The position numbers and the translations under genes were made by a program. This document shows positions 34,471 to 43,893 of a stretch of 64,000 nucleotides of DNA, one piece after another. This stretch comes from Methanobrevibacter ruminantium (GTDB taxonomy: Archaea > Methanobacteriota > Methanobacteria > Methanobacteriales > Methanobacteriaceae). Position 1 is the first letter of the stretch; every line of letters begins with the position of its first letter. The notes below the pieces were generated by a model. That model was given only the letters and a program-made list of their open reading frames with translations, was not told where the DNA came from and did no database searches. The stretch spans positions 1 through 64,000 of the forward strand of contig SFKZ01000001.1 in the NCBI GenBank assembly GCA_004553595.1, given 5' to 3'.

Positions 34471-35043
34471 TTAATCATCAATGACTTCATAATATGCTCC
34501 CTCTGCACATGGTATGCATACTGGCTTTCCACCACGATTCAAGTGACGGCCATCAGTGATCTTCTCACCGCAAACTGAACAGAATACACTGGTATGTGGC
34601 TTACCTGGTATTTGGGAAGGATTCAATTCAACATGAACTTTTTCAACTTTGAATAATTCCTCAGCAGGAGTTCTTTTAAACCTTTCAATCATTTCATCTT
34701 TGGTTTCTTTTATTTTTTCTTGCTTGTTGGCATCTGCATCGGAAACCCTAATTGCTTCACCAGTATCCATATTATAGAAAGTTACAGCAAACTTGCCGTA
34801 ATACATTTGCTTTAGGGACCTTTTCCCCATAGTGCATTTGGTGACGGATTGAACTGCATCCGCCATACATCTATCAATTTCTAAAAATACAATCAGGTTC
34901 TTATGACGCTTGTTTAATTCAAAGCCCATCAATTCCATACCATACATTGCAAGCTTAGTCCCAATGGCTATTCCTCCGCAGATTTCTCCATGAAATTCCC
35001 CTGCTTTAGCCAATTGTTCCTCATAGTCTTCTACACTTACCAT
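34471..35043 (-). CDS. FmdE/FwdE-family protein with C-terminal zinc ribbon
   Basis: 190 residues. The N-terminal FmdE domain shows FHGEICGGIAIGTKLAMYGM, EIDRCMADAVQSVTKCT and GKRSLKQMYYGKFAVTF. A C-terminal zinc ribbon follows: CSVCGEKI and GKPVCIPCAEG. The family is named after a protein co-purified with or encoded beside formylmethanofuran dehydrogenase; its exact job is uncertain (possibly metal or pterin handling). Start ATG 35043 is preceded by AAGGGTGTTAAT; eight upstream codons are open but include that site. It stands apart from the fwd operon but within the same Mo/W block. Confidence 0.8.
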   Translation of the reverse strand: MVSVEDYEEQLAKAGEFHGEICGGIAIGTKLAMYGMELMGFELNKRHKNLIVFLEIDRCMADAVQSVTKCTMGKRSLKQMYYGKFAVTFYNMDTGEAIRVSDADANKQEKIKETKDEMIERFKRTPAEELFKVEKVHVELNPSQIPGKPHTSVFCSVCGEKITDGRHLNRGGKPVCIPCAEGAYYEVIDD

Positions 35044-35161
35044 ATTAACACCCTTTATAAAAATCATAGAAAATTAGAAAAAAATTGGAAAATAAAAAAA
35101 ATGGAATCCAATCTATTGGAAATGAAAAATTAAAAAAAAGAAAAAAGAAAAATTAGTAGGC

Positions 35162-35752
35162 TTATTCTAAAACAGTATGCCTATTTTTCAAGTCCTCTTC
35201 GGTTTTTCCCATAGCTTCCATCAATTCGGAAACCAATCCATCAAGGAAAACCAATGAAGTCAATTCAAAAGCAGTACCAAGAGGAGTCAAGGAAGTGTAA
35301 TTTCCTTTAATTTGTCTTTTAAGGTAGTTTTCATCATCCACTTCAACTTTTGTTCTACCTTTAACATGAATGATTCCATCTGCCAATTGGCCTAAGCTGC
35401 TTTCAGGATAAGAGGTTAATGCCAATACTTTTGCCCCTCTTTTTTTAGAAATCTTCGCAGCGGTTACTATAGTGTTGGTCTCACCAGAACCGGAAATAGC
35501 TAAAATACAATCCCCTGCATTGATAGCTGGGGAAATGGTCTCACCTACAACATAAGAGCTTAAACCTAAGTGCATCAATCTCATTGCAAAGGCCTTAGCT
35601 GCAAGTCCAGATCTTCCTGCACCAGTTACGAAAATGTTGTCTGCAGTTGTGATAATTTCAATAAAATTCGCTATATCCTCTTCAACTAAATACTCTTCTG
35701 CATCATGAATATTGTTTATAATTGCCTCAATTGCTGATATCATTAACTCCAT
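35162..35752 (-). CDS. hxlB: 6-phospho-3-hexuloisomerase (SIS domain)
   Basis: 196 residues. It interconverts hexulose-6-phosphate and fructose-6-phosphate; in methanogens it works with the synthase (often fused to Fae) to make ribulose-5-phosphate and fix formaldehyde. SIS motifs: NIFVTGAGRSGLAAKAFAMRL (near 36-55), GDCILAISGSGETNTIV, KILALTSYPESSLGQLAD-type and GTAFELTSLVFLDGLVSELM. Length is right for HxlB. The synthase is not in the window. Divergent from the ModE/LysR-like gene. Start ATG 35752 has AGGTAGAG upstream. Confidence 0.88.
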   Translation of the reverse strand: MELMISAIEAIINNIHDAEEYLVEEDIANFIEIITTADNIFVTGAGRSGLAAKAFAMRLMHLGLSSYVVGETISPAINAGDCILAISGSGETNTIVTAAKISKKRGAKVLALTSYPESSLGQLADGIIHVKGRTKVEVDDENYLKRQIKGNYTSLTPLGTAFELTSLVFLDGLVSELMEAMGKTEEDLKNRHTVLE

Positions 35753-35988
35753 TTAAATCTCTACCTAAACTTAATACATAATTTCAATAATTATTTAACT
35801 TAAAAAGCATATGAAAACTAATTAAAAAAACAAAAATTAAATTGATAAATATTTTGAAATTAGATAATAATATTATATTCATTAAGATATTTAAAATTAA
35901 TCAGTGCCAAAATCAAAAAGTTTTTTTAATATTTTCAATAAAAGAAAACATATATTTTCAAAACAAAAATGGGGTTTAGAGGGATTGA

Positions 35989-36924
35989 ATGGCAAATCAC
36001 GAAAATCAAAATCAGGAAGAAGTGTTCACAAATGATAATAATAGCATTAAGCCTGAGATTGGAATTGAAATAGATGGAATCTCCTTTAATTACAAGTTCT
36101 TTGAAACCTTGGAATCATTGTCAAAAACATATTCCCAAAGAAAAACCGCAAAGGAATTGAAAGTGTCTCATTCAGTGCTTAACAGAAGAATCAAAAATGC
36201 TGAGGACAAGCTTGGAGAGAAACTGGTCATTACAGTAGGTTCCGGTTCTGAATTAAGCAAAAAGGGATACGAACTATTAGACCTTTACTACAAATACAAA
36301 AACCGATTGGAAGACAGACAAGAAATCATAATCGTTGGAGGGCACATAATTACAGGCCTTCTCCAGGCAATCAGTTATGACTTGCCATTTAAGACATTGA
36401 TTTACAGCAGTGATGACGAAAGCGCATATGAACTTGCAAAACAGGATTTGGTAGACATTTTAGCATTGGATGACCCGTTGCTTGCTTTTGAAAATGACTT
36501 GAACTTTACAGCTATTGCATATGACCATTTAGTATTAATATCTCCAAATCATGGAAAGACAATTGAAAGGATCTCTGATTTAGAAGGATTGAAATTCATT
36601 GGAGTCAAAGGAAGTGCACAAAGGTTGGCATGGAGCACCTTGAGACAGGAAAACATCAATTTCACTATTGAAAGGGAAGTAAAATCACAATTTGATGCAT
36701 TCAAGATTGTGAGAAACTCTGATGAGTATTACACATTTTTAAATGCAAGCTATTTCAATGGAAATGAAATATTGAAAAACGAAACCCGTCACGTAATCAG
36801 TTTAGTGCAGATTAACGATACAAAAGATGATATTTATAATTTAATCGAATATTTGCTATTTGATGGTCAAACTAAAATAGGAGAACAAGGATTTATACCA
36901 ATGAAACCCTGGAAAACTAGATAA
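35989..36924 (+). CDS. ModE/LysR-like regulator with a periplasmic-binding-protein-like domain
   Basis: 311 residues. Residues 1-35 are a polar, disordered leader. Residues about 36-95 are a winged helix of ModE/LysR type: FETLESLSKTYSQRKTAKEL.. and KVSHSVLNRRIKNAEDKLGE... Residues 115-300 form a ligand-binding domain of the PBP-like fold (IIIVGGHIITGLLQAI, DDPLLAFE, FIGVKGSAQRLAWSTLRQE). This layout is found in archaeal regulators that sense molybdate, tungstate or related ligands; the Mo/W gene block next door supports that, but the ligand is an inference. GAGGGATT is the ribosome binding site. Divergent from hxlB; targets unknown. Confidence 0.75.
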   Translation: MANHENQNQEEVFTNDNNSIKPEIGIEIDGISFNYKFFETLESLSKTYSQRKTAKELKVSHSVLNRRIKNAEDKLGEKLVITVGSGSELSKKGYELLDLYYKYKNRLEDRQEIIIVGGHIITGLLQAISYDLPFKTLIYSSDDESAYELAKQDLVDILALDDPLLAFENDLNFTAIAYDHLVLISPNHGKTIERISDLEGLKFIGVKGSAQRLAWSTLRQENINFTIEREVKSQFDAFKIVRNSDEYYTFLNASYFNGNEILKNETRHVISLVQINDTKDDIYNLIEYLLFDGQTKIGEQGFIPMKPWKTR

Positions 36925-36983
36925 ACATTTAAATTTTATAATTCAGATTATCATTAAAAAAAATAGAAAAGTAGAAAATTACT

Positions 36984-37040
36984 CCCAACTATTAGAAAAA
37001 AATTTTGGTCCAGGTTTTGAGCTTCAGCTCAAAAGCTGGG
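36984..37040. repeat. Structured repeat element, copy A
   Basis: Begins CCCAACTATTAG and ends AGCTGGG. Core: TTTTGGTC followed by a hairpin with outer stem CCAG/CTGG, a G-G mismatch and inner stem TTTTGAGC/GCTCAAAA around a TTCA loop. Copies B and C share the scaffold with different stem sequences. Confidence 0.85.
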
Positions 37041-37045
37041 AAAAA

Positions 37046-37084
37046 GTTTTGGTCAAGGTTTTTAGCCGAAGGCTAAAAAGCTTG
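37046..37084. repeat. Structured repeat element, copy B
   Basis: TTTTGGT, then a hairpin: outer stem CAAG/CTTG, G-G mismatch, inner stem TTTTTAGCC/GGCTAAAAA with a GAA loop. It ends one base before the thiC stop codon (read on the minus strand it begins right after that stop). The outer stem differs from copy A by compensatory changes. Confidence 0.85.
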
Positions 37085-37085
37085 T

Positions 37086-38387
37086 CTATTTAATTAATTC
37101 AGAATCAGATTGGTCCAACCATTGATTTACTATTTTTACAGCACAATAGTTACCGCACATTGTACAGGTGTCCTCCTCTTCAGGAGGTCTTTCATCTCTT
37201 TTTGCACGTGCAGCTTCAGGGAACATTGCACATTCATATTGAGCTTCCCAATCTAATCTTTTTCTTGCTTCAGCCATAGCCAAGTCTTGTGAACCATCGA
37301 TTTGACCGCTAGCCAAGTCACCTGCATATGCACCGATTCTAGTTGCAATAACCCCTTCTTTCACATCTTCAGGAGATGGTAAAGCCAAGTGTTCTGCAGG
37401 AGTTACATAACATATGAAGTCTGCTCCAGCTTTTGCAGAGGATGCTGCACCAATAGCGGATACAATATGGTCGTAACCCGGTGCCACATCACATACAATA
37501 GGTCCTAACATGTAGAAAGGAGCATTGGAACACATTTTCTTTTGAATCATTACATTGGTTGGAATTTCATTGATTGGTATGTGACCTGGCCCTTCAATCA
37601 TACATTGCACACCAGCATCACGGGATCTGTCAATCAATTCTCCTAAAATGATCAATTCTTGGATTTGAGCCCTATCGGTAGAGTCTGCAATGGAACCTGC
37701 TCTCATACCATTTGCAAGGGAAAGAACAACATCATGTTCCTTTGCAATTTCCAATACATAATCAAAGTTAGAGTATAATGGATTTTCCTTTTCATTTTCT
37801 ACAATCCACCCGGACATGAATGATCCTCCACGGGATACTAGTCCAGTTACACGACCTTGTCTTTTAAGTCTTGTCAATGTTTCAATATTGATACTGCTGT
37901 GAACAGCCATGAAGTCTATACCATCTTTTGCTTGCTTTTCAATGGTATTGAATAAGTCATCTTCATCCATATAAATTACAGAACCATGCTCCCTAATGCT
38001 TTCAATAGCCGCTTGGTATACAGGTACTGAACCTACAGGGAGTGGAGACATATCTAAAACTCTGTTTCTTATTACATCCAAATCTCCACCAATACTCAAT
38101 TCCATCAAACAGTCTGCACCATGGTCAATAGCAATCTGTGCTTTCAATACCTCTTCATCAAAGTTTACGATATCTGTAGAAGTTCCTACAGTTGCATTTA
38201 CTTTTGTTCTAAGACCTGCACCGATACCTGCTGCTTCAATATCCCTGTTTACATTAGATGGGATTACAATAGTACCGTTTGCAACGGACCTTAAGATAAA
38301 ATCTTCGCTAACTCCTTCAATCTTAGCGACATGTTTCATTTCTTCTGTTAAAATACCTTTTTTTGCATCACTTATTTGTGTCATCAT
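37086..38387 (-). CDS. thiC: Phosphomethylpyrimidine synthase ThiC
   Basis: 433 residues. Radical-SAM rearrangement of aminoimidazole ribotide to the pyrimidine of thiamine. Evidence: NATVGTSTDI-type opening (KVNATVGTSTDIVNF), DLSIGGDLD-like LSIGGDLDVIR, SRGGSFMSGWIVEN, SLANGMRAGSIADSTDRAQ, IEGPGHIPINEIPTN and the C-terminal cluster motif CTMCGNYCAVK (CxxCxxxxC). A GGAGATTA site precedes two consecutive ATGs (38387 and 38384); either may be used. No TPP riboswitch was recognised upstream. The structured repeat copies A and B follow directly after the stop. Confidence 0.95.
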   Translation of the reverse strand: MMTQISDAKKGILTEEMKHVAKIEGVSEDFILRSVANGTIVIPSNVNRDIEAAGIGAGLRTKVNATVGTSTDIVNFDEEVLKAQIAIDHGADCLMELSIGGDLDVIRNRVLDMSPLPVGSVPVYQAAIESIREHGSVIYMDEDDLFNTIEKQAKDGIDFMAVHSSINIETLTRLKRQGRVTGLVSRGGSFMSGWIVENEKENPLYSNFDYVLEIAKEHDVVLSLANGMRAGSIADSTDRAQIQELIILGELIDRSRDAGVQCMIEGPGHIPINEIPTNVMIQKKMCSNAPFYMLGPIVCDVAPGYDHIVSAIGAASSAKAGADFICYVTPAEHLALPSPEDVKEGVIATRIGAYAGDLASGQIDGSQDLAMAEARKRLDWEAQYECAMFPEAARAKRDERPPEEEDTCTMCGNYCAVKIVNQWLDQSDSELIK

Positions 38388-38846
38388 TAATCTCCATTGT
38401 TTTTGATTATGCTAGATTATCATAAAATCAAATTTTATTAGAATCCTTTATTTCCTTAAATTATGTTGAGGAATCGCTTAATTTAAATTCAAATATATTT
38501 TATTAAAGTAAAGTTTAATTTAATTCTATTTTACTTGATTTTATAATTTTATTTAATGTATTTTATCTAATATAAAGATATCTATTTTATACAGCCCTTA
38601 TTTGGAAAATAAAGCATTTATAGGCCTTTTTTATCAATTAGCTTTGATATATATCAAATACATTTTATTAAATTTTAAGTTTTTTTAAAAATTGATGAAA
38701 AAATTCTAAAAATCAAAAAACAATAAAGAAAATGAAATTCAATTAACAATCAGAAATTATGAAAAATTTTAGAAAATGAGAATAATGAAAAATAGTAAAA
38801 AATAGTCAAAATAAGAAAAAAATAAGAAAAAAATAGAAAAATAGAA
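38388..38846. promoter_or_regulatory. thiC upstream region
   Basis: 459 A/T-rich bases between the PfkB-family gene (stop side) and thiC. It must contain the thiC promoter; several TATA-like strings occur (for example near 38570-38590). No gene, and no recognisable thiamine-riboswitch core, was found. Confidence 0.4.
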
Positions 38847-39767
38847 TTATATATAAAAATCCATCATTCTAGTATATGCATCATCATAAGTAGGCATATT
38901 TGTTTGACATCCTTGCTTTTCAACAACAAAGGATGAAACTGATGAAGCAAATTTAGCAGCTTCTTCTAATGAAGCACCATAAATAAGCCTAGATACGAAT
39001 CCTGCCTTATAAGAATCTCCTGCTCCAGTAGGATCAACAGCAGGCCTATAAATAGATTCGACTTCTATTTTGCCTTCATCCGGACTATAAATGATACTGC
39101 CTTTAGAACCACAGGTCATTAGAACAACTTCTGGACCTAAATCCATCAAGCCATTGATATCAACATTCATAGACTCTTGAATACGCTTGATTTCATGATG
39201 ATTTCCAAAAAGAATATTGACGTTGGAAATGACTTCCTTCAATTTATTAGGACTGTACATTCCAAGGTCTTGTCCTGGATCAAATGACACCAATCTTTCC
39301 TCTTCCTTAGCAACAATCCCTGTTTTGCAATTGAAATGAGGATCCCCTGTTGCCAAATGAACTGCCTTAAATTCTTTTATCTTATCTCTTGGAACTTCAC
39401 TGTCATGGAATTCCTTTCCAGCACCCCAGTAGAAATAGCTGATTTGATCTTGATTGTTGTTTGTCATTACAAATGCAGTTGGTGTGTTTTCCTCTTGAGA
39501 AATGATCAAGGCTTCAGTGTCCACACCTAATTTTTGCATATTCTTATGGTAATGAGAATCAATAAATTCACATCCTACAGCGGATATCAAACCAGTTTTC
39601 ATTCCTAAAGTAGCACCAATCATTGCAACATTTGCTGCTGCACCACCATTCAAGTTTTTCATGGTTTTCATAGGTGCGGAATTATTGGCTTTAGGAAACT
39701 CATCAACTGTGATGATGTAATCCAATGCAGTATGTCCCACTGCTAATAAATCTTTTTTTACACTCAA
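38847..39767 (-). CDS. PfkB-family sugar/nucleoside kinase
   Basis: 306 residues of the ribokinase superfamily. N-terminal AVGHTALDYIITVDEFP and NLNGGAAANVAMIGATLG are the first PfkB signature region. VDPTGAGDSYKAGFVSRL near residue 246 holds the anion hole and catalytic Asp. Archaeal homologues of this size act as nucleoside kinases or ADP-independent sugar kinases; the substrate cannot be read from the sequence. It stands alone between thiC and the adhesin-like gene and is probably cytoplasmic. No strong ribosome binding site precedes the ATG (AAGGGTTG about 15 bases upstream). Confidence 0.85.
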   Translation of the reverse strand: MSVKKDLLAVGHTALDYIITVDEFPKANNSAPMKTMKNLNGGAAANVAMIGATLGMKTGLISAVGCEFIDSHYHKNMQKLGVDTEALIISQEENTPTAFVMTNNNQDQISYFYWGAGKEFHDSEVPRDKIKEFKAVHLATGDPHFNCKTGIVAKEEERLVSFDPGQDLGMYSPNKLKEVISNVNILFGNHHEIKRIQESMNVDINGLMDLGPEVVLMTCGSKGSIIYSPDEGKIEVESIYRPAVDPTGAGDSYKAGFVSRLIYGASLEEAAKFASSVSSFVVEKQGCQTNMPTYDDAYTRMMDFYI

Positions 39768-40367
39768 ATAAATACAACCCTTTTCGCTCTTGTTTTTAAC
39801 TGTTTAAACCGTTTTAACTGTTAGTAAAAAAATCACTGAAAAAGCATTGAAAACTTAATCTATGACTTTTTTAGATAAAATAAGATTAAATATGATTATC
39901 TTTTAAAAAATAATGCCAATTATCATCTTATTAATGAATTAAATAATATTTACTGATTTAAATTTAGAAAAAATTCAATCATAAAATATTATTGAATTGA
40001 AAAATTTTTTTCTAAAATTAGTACAATATTATTTTAGACTTCCCAATATTTAATGATTTTTATTAACATATGTTATGTAAAATTTTTCGAGAGAATCGAA
40101 ACAAAAAATCATCAACATTTAGTAATGAATATTTTATTTTTATAATAATTTTAACTTGCGATAGCATTTGAAAACTAATATTTTTTAATTCCTTCAACTT
40201 TACTAAATTAAAAATATTAAAAAAATTGTATTAAATTAAAAAATTTAATTAAATTTCAATTTTTAAAAAGAAAAATATATAAAAACTAAACATTAAAATT
40301 AGAATTATATCACGAAGTGAATAATATTTATTTTTGATTATAAATTTTATAAAATGGGGACTAAATT
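39768..40367. promoter_or_regulatory. Divergent promoter region of the PfkB kinase and the beta-helix adhesin
   Basis: 600 A/T-rich bases. A TATA-like AAATATATAAAAA at about 40272-40285 is placed to start the adhesin transcript near 40305. A small palindrome, TCAC-GAA-GTGA (40310-40320), would fall just after that start. Another inverted repeat, TTTCGA-GAGAA-TCGAAA, occupies 40085-40101. No gene seen. Confidence 0.5.
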
Positions 40368-42791
40368 ATTAGCAAGATTAATAAAATAAAAAGTGTTTTA
40401 ACATTATTTTTTATTATTATGGAAATATTTTGTCTTATAAGTTCTATTAGTGCAGTAGAATTATCTAATAATGATATAAATAAAAATATTGATGATAATA
40501 TAATAAATACTATCGAAACAAGTGAAGAAAACAATGACATTGCAAACACAATTGAAATTGAAAGTCTGAATTCAGAAAGTATCCAAGATGAAACCTCTTT
40601 AAATCAACTTAAAGAGAGTAATTCCAATTCTATCTATGTTTCTACAGATGGCGATGATATAAATGGTGATGGAAGCAAAAATAAGCCATTTGAAACCATT
40701 AAACAAGGAATTGATAATAGCATAAATGGATCAACAATATATCTATCTGAAGGAGAATTTGAAGGATTCAATCTTACAATAGATAAAACATTAACTATCG
40801 AGGGTAAGACAGATAAGACCATAATTGATGCTAAAAATATCGCTAGAATATTCATAATGAACTCCGATGCCAAATTAACATTGATAGGGTTAAACCTAAT
40901 CAATGGAAACATTATTGCTGATGGTGCAGGAGTAGGAGGATCCATTTACAATAATGGAGGTGAATTGACTTTAATCAATTGCACAATAAAGGACTCCTAT
41001 GCAGACCTGTATGGTGGAGCAATATTCAATAATAATGGAAAATTGACCATAATTAAATCAAATATAATAAATAACAGCGCAGTTCAATATGGAGGGGCAA
41101 TCTACTCATCAGGAATAACAGAAATTGAAAAGTCATATTTCAGAGAAAATCATATCACAGCTGAAAAGGGAGTGGGAGGAGCTATTGCATGTGGAGGAAT
41201 TGCACATATCGAAGACACAGTCTTCTTTAAGAATTATGCAATATATTCTGCAGGAGCAATACTCTCCCTAGCAAATACCACAATAAACAACTGCAGCTTT
41301 ATTAATCAGACCACAGAATATACTGGAGGAGCAATAAGCAATCACAATTATATGATAATCAACAACAGCCAATTTATAAATGGATATTCAAGATTTTATG
41401 CAGCTGCAATCCTTGCACCTCCAAGTGGACAGCATGTTGTAACTGAAGTTTACAATACTGTCTTTGATGGGAATCATGTAACCAATCATGCTGCAGTCTC
41501 AAACAACTTTAAGGACACCGAACTTAAAATGGAAAATTGTGCACTTGTAAACAATTACATCCTTACAATGGGTGTGAAAGGTTATGGAGATGTTGCATTG
41601 GATGACAACGCTTCCTTATTATACTGCTGGTGGGGACAAAATGAAATAGGCAATTACTATTCCCCACATAGTGACGCTTGGGAAGCATGGAAAATAAATG
41701 CATCAAAATGGTTAATCATGACCTTTACATCAAGCAATGAAATCATAGCCCAAGATAAAAATAATGTGCTGACTGTAAGTTTGCACCAATTCTTTGATAA
41801 TGAAACTAAAGAAATTTACGATTATGATGAAGACATTAACTTGCCTCTTTCAGTTAAATTCTATACAAGCACTGGAAAAGTAATAGATAACGTAATTATG
41901 AAAAACGGTACTGCAGTTCTCAACTACAAGCCGGAACTTAATGTGAGATATGTTTATGCTCAGTTAAACAACCAAACATTAAACATTTCAGTTAAAATGA
42001 AAGATGAATCCAAGCTTATAGTGAATAATTTAACAAAATATTATTTGGAAAACAAGCCGTTAACCATTAAATTGACAGATTCAAATAATTTATCCCTTAC
42101 TGAAAAAACAGTCATTATAAAAATATCTGGAAAAGAGTATCAAAAGAAAACAGACACTAAGGGAATGATTAACTTAGGCATTGATCTTTCTCCAGGAACC
42201 TATAATGCAGTAATAAGTTTTGAGGATGATGATTACAGAAATCAAAAGAAAACCGTGAAAATAACTATATTGAAAAATAAGCCTTCCATAAATGCTAAAA
42301 ATAAAAGCTTTAAGGATAAAACTAAAATTAAAAAGTATAGTGTTGTACTTAAAAATAGTTTAGGAGAGACCTTGAAGAATAAGAAAGTTACCTTAAAAGT
42401 TAATGGGAAAACTTATAATGCTAAAACAGATGCAAACGGCAAAGCTGTCTTTAAAATAAACAAATTAACTAAAAAAGGAACATTTAGCGCAAAAATCAGC
42501 TATGCTGGAGACAAATCCTACAGCAAAGTAAACAAAAAAGTTAAGATAACAGTTAAACAGTCTTTTAAAACCGTTTCAAGAGGAAGCAAAGATAAATCAA
42601 CAGTTAAAAAAATCCAAAAGGCATTGAAGAAAAATGGATATTACTTAACTTATAAAAAACATTACCTAAAGATTGATGGGATTTATCAAAGCCATACCGA
42701 AAGATCCGTTAAGGAATTCCAAAGAGATAATGGATTAAAAGTTACAGGAAAAGTGGATGAAACAACAGCTAAAAAACTTAAAATAATATGA
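40368..42791 (+). CDS. Secreted beta-helix adhesin-like protein with Ig-like and peptidoglycan-binding-type domains
   Basis: About 807 residues if read from an ATT at 40368, or 790 from the first canonical start, ATG 40419. The upstream codons are open and supply what the ATG form lacks: a basic n-region (SKINKIKS), a full hydrophobic core and a cleavage site ..SSISA, with GGGGA seven bases before the ATT. After a D/N/E-rich linker come parallel beta-helix repeats (GGAIFNNNGKLTI, GGAIYSSGITEIE, GGAIACGGIAHIE), then two Ig-like stretches (NVRYVYAQLNNQTL.., KNKKVTLKVNGKTYNAKTDA) and a C-terminal domain (about 65 residues) with VKKIQKALKKNGYYL, IDGIYQ and SVKEFQRDNGLKVTGKVDE, matching the PG_binding_1 pattern. 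Likely a cell-surface protein anchored to or binding the pseudomurein wall. Confidence 0.8.
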   Translation: MSKINKIKSVLTLFFIIMEIFCLISSISAVELSNNDINKNIDDNIINTIETSEENNDIANTIEIESLNSESIQDETSLNQLKESNSNSIYVSTDGDDINGDGSKNKPFETIKQGIDNSINGSTIYLSEGEFEGFNLTIDKTLTIEGKTDKTIIDAKNIARIFIMNSDAKLTLIGLNLINGNIIADGAGVGGSIYNNGGELTLINCTIKDSYADLYGGAIFNNNGKLTIIKSNIINNSAVQYGGAIYSSGITEIEKSYFRENHITAEKGVGGAIACGGIAHIEDTVFFKNYAIYSAGAILSLANTTINNCSFINQTTEYTGGAISNHNYMIINNSQFINGYSRFYAAAILAPPSGQHVVTEVYNTVFDGNHVTNHAAVSNNFKDTELKMENCALVNNYILTMGVKGYGDVALDDNASLLYCWWGQNEIGNYYSPHSDAWEAWKINASKWLIMTFTSSNEIIAQDKNNVLTVSLHQFFDNETKEIYDYDEDINLPLSVKFYTSTGKVIDNVIMKNGTAVLNYKPELNVRYVYAQLNNQTLNISVKMKDESKLIVNNLTKYYLENKPLTIKLTDSNNLSLTEKTVIIKISGKEYQKKTDTKGMINLGIDLSPGTYNAVISFEDDDYRNQKKTVKITILKNKPSINAKNKSFKDKTKIKKYSVVLKNSLGETLKNKKVTLKVNGKTYNAKTDANGKAVFKINKLTKKGTFSAKISYAGDKSYSKVNKKVKITVKQSFKTVSRGSKDKSTVKKIQKALKKNGYYLTYKKHYLKIDGIYQSHTERSVKEFQRDNGLKVTGKVDETTAKKLKII

Positions 42792-42800
42792 ATTAAGAAG

Positions 42801-42855
42801 ATGTCATGACATATTCAATATTTATTCTATGGAAAAATAATATTAAATATTGAAA
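42801..42855 (+). terminator. Probable 3' end structures of the adhesin gene
   Basis: A perfect 12-base palindrome ATGTCATGACAT (42801-42812) is followed by a 10-bp inverted repeat TTCAATATTT / AAATATTGAA (about 42814-42856) with an A/T-rich loop. Both lie within 65 bases of the stop codon. Function as a terminator is inferred. Confidence 0.4.
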
Positions 42856-43062
42856 CAATGCACAATAAATATGAAAATTTATAAATAAACAGATACAATA
42901 TGTAATAATATAGATTATTTTATAAATTTTTTATAAAATCTTATTTTATTATAAATTTAGCGGTTAAATCAAATTAGTGGTTAAATTGTAATGCGACTGA
43001 AAATTTGAAAAATAATTGATTGTCTGATGTATTATGAAAATATATTGGATAATTGATAGCGG

Positions 43063-43893
43063 ATGGTGGTTTTTATTTCCGAAGAAGAAATTGAAACTTT
43101 AAAAGAAAGATTAGCTAAGAAAGATGACAAACTTAAAAATCAGGCAAGCGAATTGAATCATTTAACAAATGAAGTCATTCCTGAATTGAAAAAACAGAAC
43201 AAAGAACTAAAAATAGTTAAAAAAGAACTTACTGAAGCATTGGAAGCAAGCACAAAAAAATATTTTAATCAATTAGAAATCAATGCGGATTTAAGTGAAA
43301 GCGTTGCTAAAAAAGGTGCTGGTCTTCAATTAGCTAAAGTCAGATTGGAAGAAATTGAAAAGCTAGTTATTGAACTTGAAGCAAAAGCTAATGAAAAAGA
43401 AGCAGAAATTGCCGCTACAGAAGACTTGTCTGATGAAGAAAAATCAATTGTTGATCAACTTAACAATAAGGTCGATAAATTAAGCAAAGAGTTAGAAGCA
43501 AAAGACAGAGTTATTGACAATAAGGAAAAGGAAATCATAAGAAAACAAAACCAATTAAAAGACAAGAACTCTGAAATAGCTGACTTGAAAGAAAATCTAA
43601 TTCCTAAACTCAAAGCTGAAACTGCTGAAATCAATGCTAAAATGAAAGCTAAAGATGCAGAACATGAAGCTGAGAATGCAGGAATTGGAGGAACAATCGC
43701 TAAGTTAGAAGCGGAAATTAAAGACCTAAACGAAAAATTAGATAACAAACAGAGAGATTACAATAAGTTAAGCACTGCAATGAATGCAAAAGACAAAACC
43801 ATTAACTCTCTTAAAAACAAAAACCAACAATTATCTGAACAGCTTAAGAACCAAGACAACAAAGGATTCTTTAGCAAAATCAGAGGCAGATAA
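43063..43893 (+). CDS. Coiled-coil protein of unknown function
   Basis: 276 residues, almost wholly heptad-like coiled coil rich in Lys, Glu, Leu and Asn from about residue 8 to 265. A short break occurs near residue 123-130 (ATEDLSDEEK). No cysteine, signal peptide or catalytic motif is seen. The C-terminus, NKGFFSKIRGR, is basic and aromatic and could be a membrane- or nucleic-acid-contacting tail. Two segments resemble each other (LNHLTNEVIPELKKQNKELK and IADLKENLIPKLKAETAEIN), suggesting internal duplication. Many methanogens have such SMC/prefoldin-like lone coiled coils. The ribosome binding site before ATG 43063 is weak; GTG 43066 is an alternative. Confidence 0.65.
   Translation: MVVFISEEEIETLKERLAKKDDKLKNQASELNHLTNEVIPELKKQNKELKIVKKELTEALEASTKKYFNQLEINADLSESVAKKGAGLQLAKVRLEEIEKLVIELEAKANEKEAEIAATEDLSDEEKSIVDQLNNKVDKLSKELEAKDRVIDNKEKEIIRKQNQLKDKNSEIADLKENLIPKLKAETAEINAKMKAKDAEHEAENAGIGGTIAKLEAEIKDLNEKLDNKQRDYNKLSTAMNAKDKTINSLKNKNQQLSEQLKNQDNKGFFSKIRGR

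Noticed and set aside
38388..38846. Possible TPP riboswitch before thiC
   Set aside because: I looked for the conserved CUGAGA and related core and found none in either orientation close to the start.
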